Positions 23,706 through 24,544 of a stretch of DNA of 24,544 nt are shown one piece after another. The translations under genes and the position numbers were made by a program. Source of the DNA: Bacteroidales bacterium UBA1208 (GTDB lineage: Bacteria; Bacteroidota; Bacteroidia; Bacteroidales; P3); assembly GCA_002309955.1 (NCBI GenBank), contig DBXQ01000072.1, positions 378-24,921 on the forward strand, written 5' to 3'. Within the stretch, counting starts at the first letter, position 1; each line of letters begins with the position of its first letter. The notes below the pieces were generated by a model. The model was not told the DNA's origin, searched no databases, and saw nothing but the letters and a program-made list of their open reading frames with translations.

Positions 23706-24104
23706 GTTTTTCTAAGCATCCCCACACTCAGCGCAGGCGTCATGTAAGTTCGTCTGTGCAGTTTTGGTTTTATTGTCTGTGGGCTCCTGTATCCACATCC
23801 TATCGGTGGTTTTCCATAGGTGCAGTGTCGCTCCTGCATCGCTCTCTTTTCGCCCCTTCAACCTTTCTTCTTCCCCCACGGAGGAAGAGTTGGGGAAGAA
23901 CGGGCGGGAGAAGAGCGTGCCGTGGGATCTTGAAGGATGGCATAGCAGTGAACATGGTTGGATTTGCTGGCCGACTTTTCTACGGATTGCTTGATTATCA
24001 GTGAATCAGTGCTATGGTTTTGTATTTGTGTTAAAAAGACACAGATGGACAATAAAGTTGCGAAATAGGCGTTATTAAGTTATTATTAACAAAATTCTAT
24101 TATT
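23706..24104. other. 399-bp region without a recognised gene
   Basis: Two overlapping open frames of about 76-82 codons exist (23756-24004 and 23764-23994), but neither has a recognisable domain, a convincing signal peptide or a better start context than the other, so I do not call a gene. The region contains a hairpin, CTTCCCCCAC (23870-23879) with GTTGGGGAAG (23889-23898), nine of ten positions paired. It lacks an adjacent T run. The last 100 bases are A/T-rich, as expected upstream of the small membrane protein gene, but I found no clean promoter match. A small RNA is possible but unsupported. Confidence 0.5.
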
Positions 24105-24356
24105 ATGTTAGGTATTCTTTTAACAGTTATTGTCGGAGCATTGGCTGGTTTTCTGGCTGGCAAGTTGATGAAAGGCTCCGGTTTTGGTTTCCTTGTCAAC
24201 CTTTTGGTTGGTATTGTAGGTGGTTTCTTGGGTGGCAACCTGCTCGCATGGCTGGGTATTAACTGGGGAAAGACTTTTCTTGGTTATCTTGTCACAGCTG
24301 TTATCGGAGCTTGCCTCTTGTTGTGGGTAGTATCGCTGCTCACAAAGAAGAAGTAA
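24105..24356 (+). CDS. GlsB/YeaQ/YmgE-family small membrane protein
   Basis: This 83-residue protein belongs to the transglycosylase-associated/GlsB-YeaQ family of small inner-membrane proteins, linked to general stress responses; the biochemical role is not established. It has three hydrophobic glycine-rich segments (about 2-19, 28-49, 57-77). The family pattern is AGFLAGKLMKGSGFGFLVNL then LVGIVGGFLGGNLLAWLGI, and it ends in a Lys tail (TKKK). The length is typical. It stands alone, 399 bp after the LytTR gene, and is followed by a strong terminator. Confidence 0.9.
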   Translation: MLGILLTVIVGALAGFLAGKLMKGSGFGFLVNLLVGIVGGFLGGNLLAWLGINWGKTFLGYLVTAVIGACLLLWVVSLLTKKK

Positions 24357-24404
24357 TCCATCAACGGTTATATTTTCAGGCCTGTATGCCGTCGTGACGC
24401 ATAC

Positions 24405-24451
24405 AAAAAAAGGAGCTGAGGCCCCGCTATCGGGATCACAGCTCCTTTTTT
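24405..24451. terminator. Strong bidirectional intrinsic terminator
   Basis: GGAGCTG (24412-24418) pairs with CAGCTCC (24439-24445). A run of seven A before and six T after extend the stem in both directions, so the hairpin can terminate transcripts from either side. A smaller inner stem, CCCG (24423-24426) with CGGG (24431-24434), sits in the loop. It lies 48 bp after the stop of the small membrane protein gene. Confidence 0.9.
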
Positions 24452-24492
24452 AGGTGTGGTTCTGTCATTTAACCCAAATCGGTCATTAGGGT

Positions 24493-24543
24493 TTATGGCA
24501 GATTAGTATTTGTTTCGAGCAGATTGGCCGCATCGCTGTCGAA
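24493..24543 (-). CDS. Possible 3' end of a leftward gene, cut by the window edge
   Basis: On the minus strand one frame reads FDSDAANLLETNTNLP and then stops at 24493; the rest lies beyond the window. The position fits: a bidirectional terminator at 24405-24451 would serve this gene and the + strand gene before it. Sixteen codons are too few to name a product or to be sure it is coding. Confidence 0.3.
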   Translation of the reverse strand, partial: FDSDAANLLETNTNLP

Positions 24544-24544
24544 G

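Noticed and set aside
23756..24004. 82-codon open frame between the LytTR and GlsB-type genes
   Set aside because: An alternative frame of similar length overlaps it, neither has a recognisable domain, and the composition does not favour either.

Overview
The window reads as chromosomal DNA of a Bacteroidales bacterium (phylum Bacteroidota). Several things point there: a GH92 mannosidase, a PorP/SprF-type protein next to a PD40/OmpA-like protein (type IX secretion associated families), a 1500-residue TamB, receiver-less membrane LytTR proteins, weak Shine-Dalgarno signals, and at least one clean promoter of the phylum's TTTG-N21-TAnnTTTG type. I cannot name the genus. No rRNA, tRNA, CRISPR, insertion sequence or phage gene was seen.

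Layout. 1-1701 (+): the 3' part of a GH92 alpha-mannosidase with C-terminal accessory domains, then a small lipoprotein. 1767-8169 (-): a co-directional run, in transcription order tamB, a membrane-anchored LytTR regulator and a secreted phosphodiester glycosidase. 8170-8835: a 666-bp divergent intergenic region full of short palindromic and tandem repeats, with a likely promoter. 8836-13372 (+): tsaD, a PorP/SprF-like outer-membrane protein, a PD40/OmpA-like protein and an FAA-hydrolase. 13486-14202 (-): an outer-membrane beta-barrel protein with its own good promoter. 14347-22635 (-): eight co-directional genes, in transcription order fabH, fabF, fabZ, fabG, fabD, etfB, etfA and an acyl-CoA dehydrogenase. 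22833-23705 (+): a second membrane LytTR gene, divergent from fabH. 24105-24356 (+): a GlsB/YeaQ-type small membrane protein, followed by a strong terminator. The last bases may hold the end of a leftward gene.

How the genes fit together. fabH/F/Z/G/D supply initiation, elongation, dehydration, ketoreduction and malonyl loading of type II fatty-acid synthesis. No acyl carrier protein and no enoyl-ACP reductase gene is present. The same strand continues into an ETF and a flavin acyl-CoA dehydrogenase, enzymes that act on the enoyl/acyl bond. The EtfB carries a sequence motif typical of the electron-bifurcating ETF branch. This junction, and the divergent membrane LytTR gene beside it, is the most interesting part of the window. 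TamB, the PorP-like protein, the PD40/OmpA-like protein and the beta-barrel protein belong to envelope biogenesis, and TsaD to tRNA t6A modification.

Intergenic regions carry at least three families of short dispersed repeats. One of them forms the last codons of the glycosidase gene.
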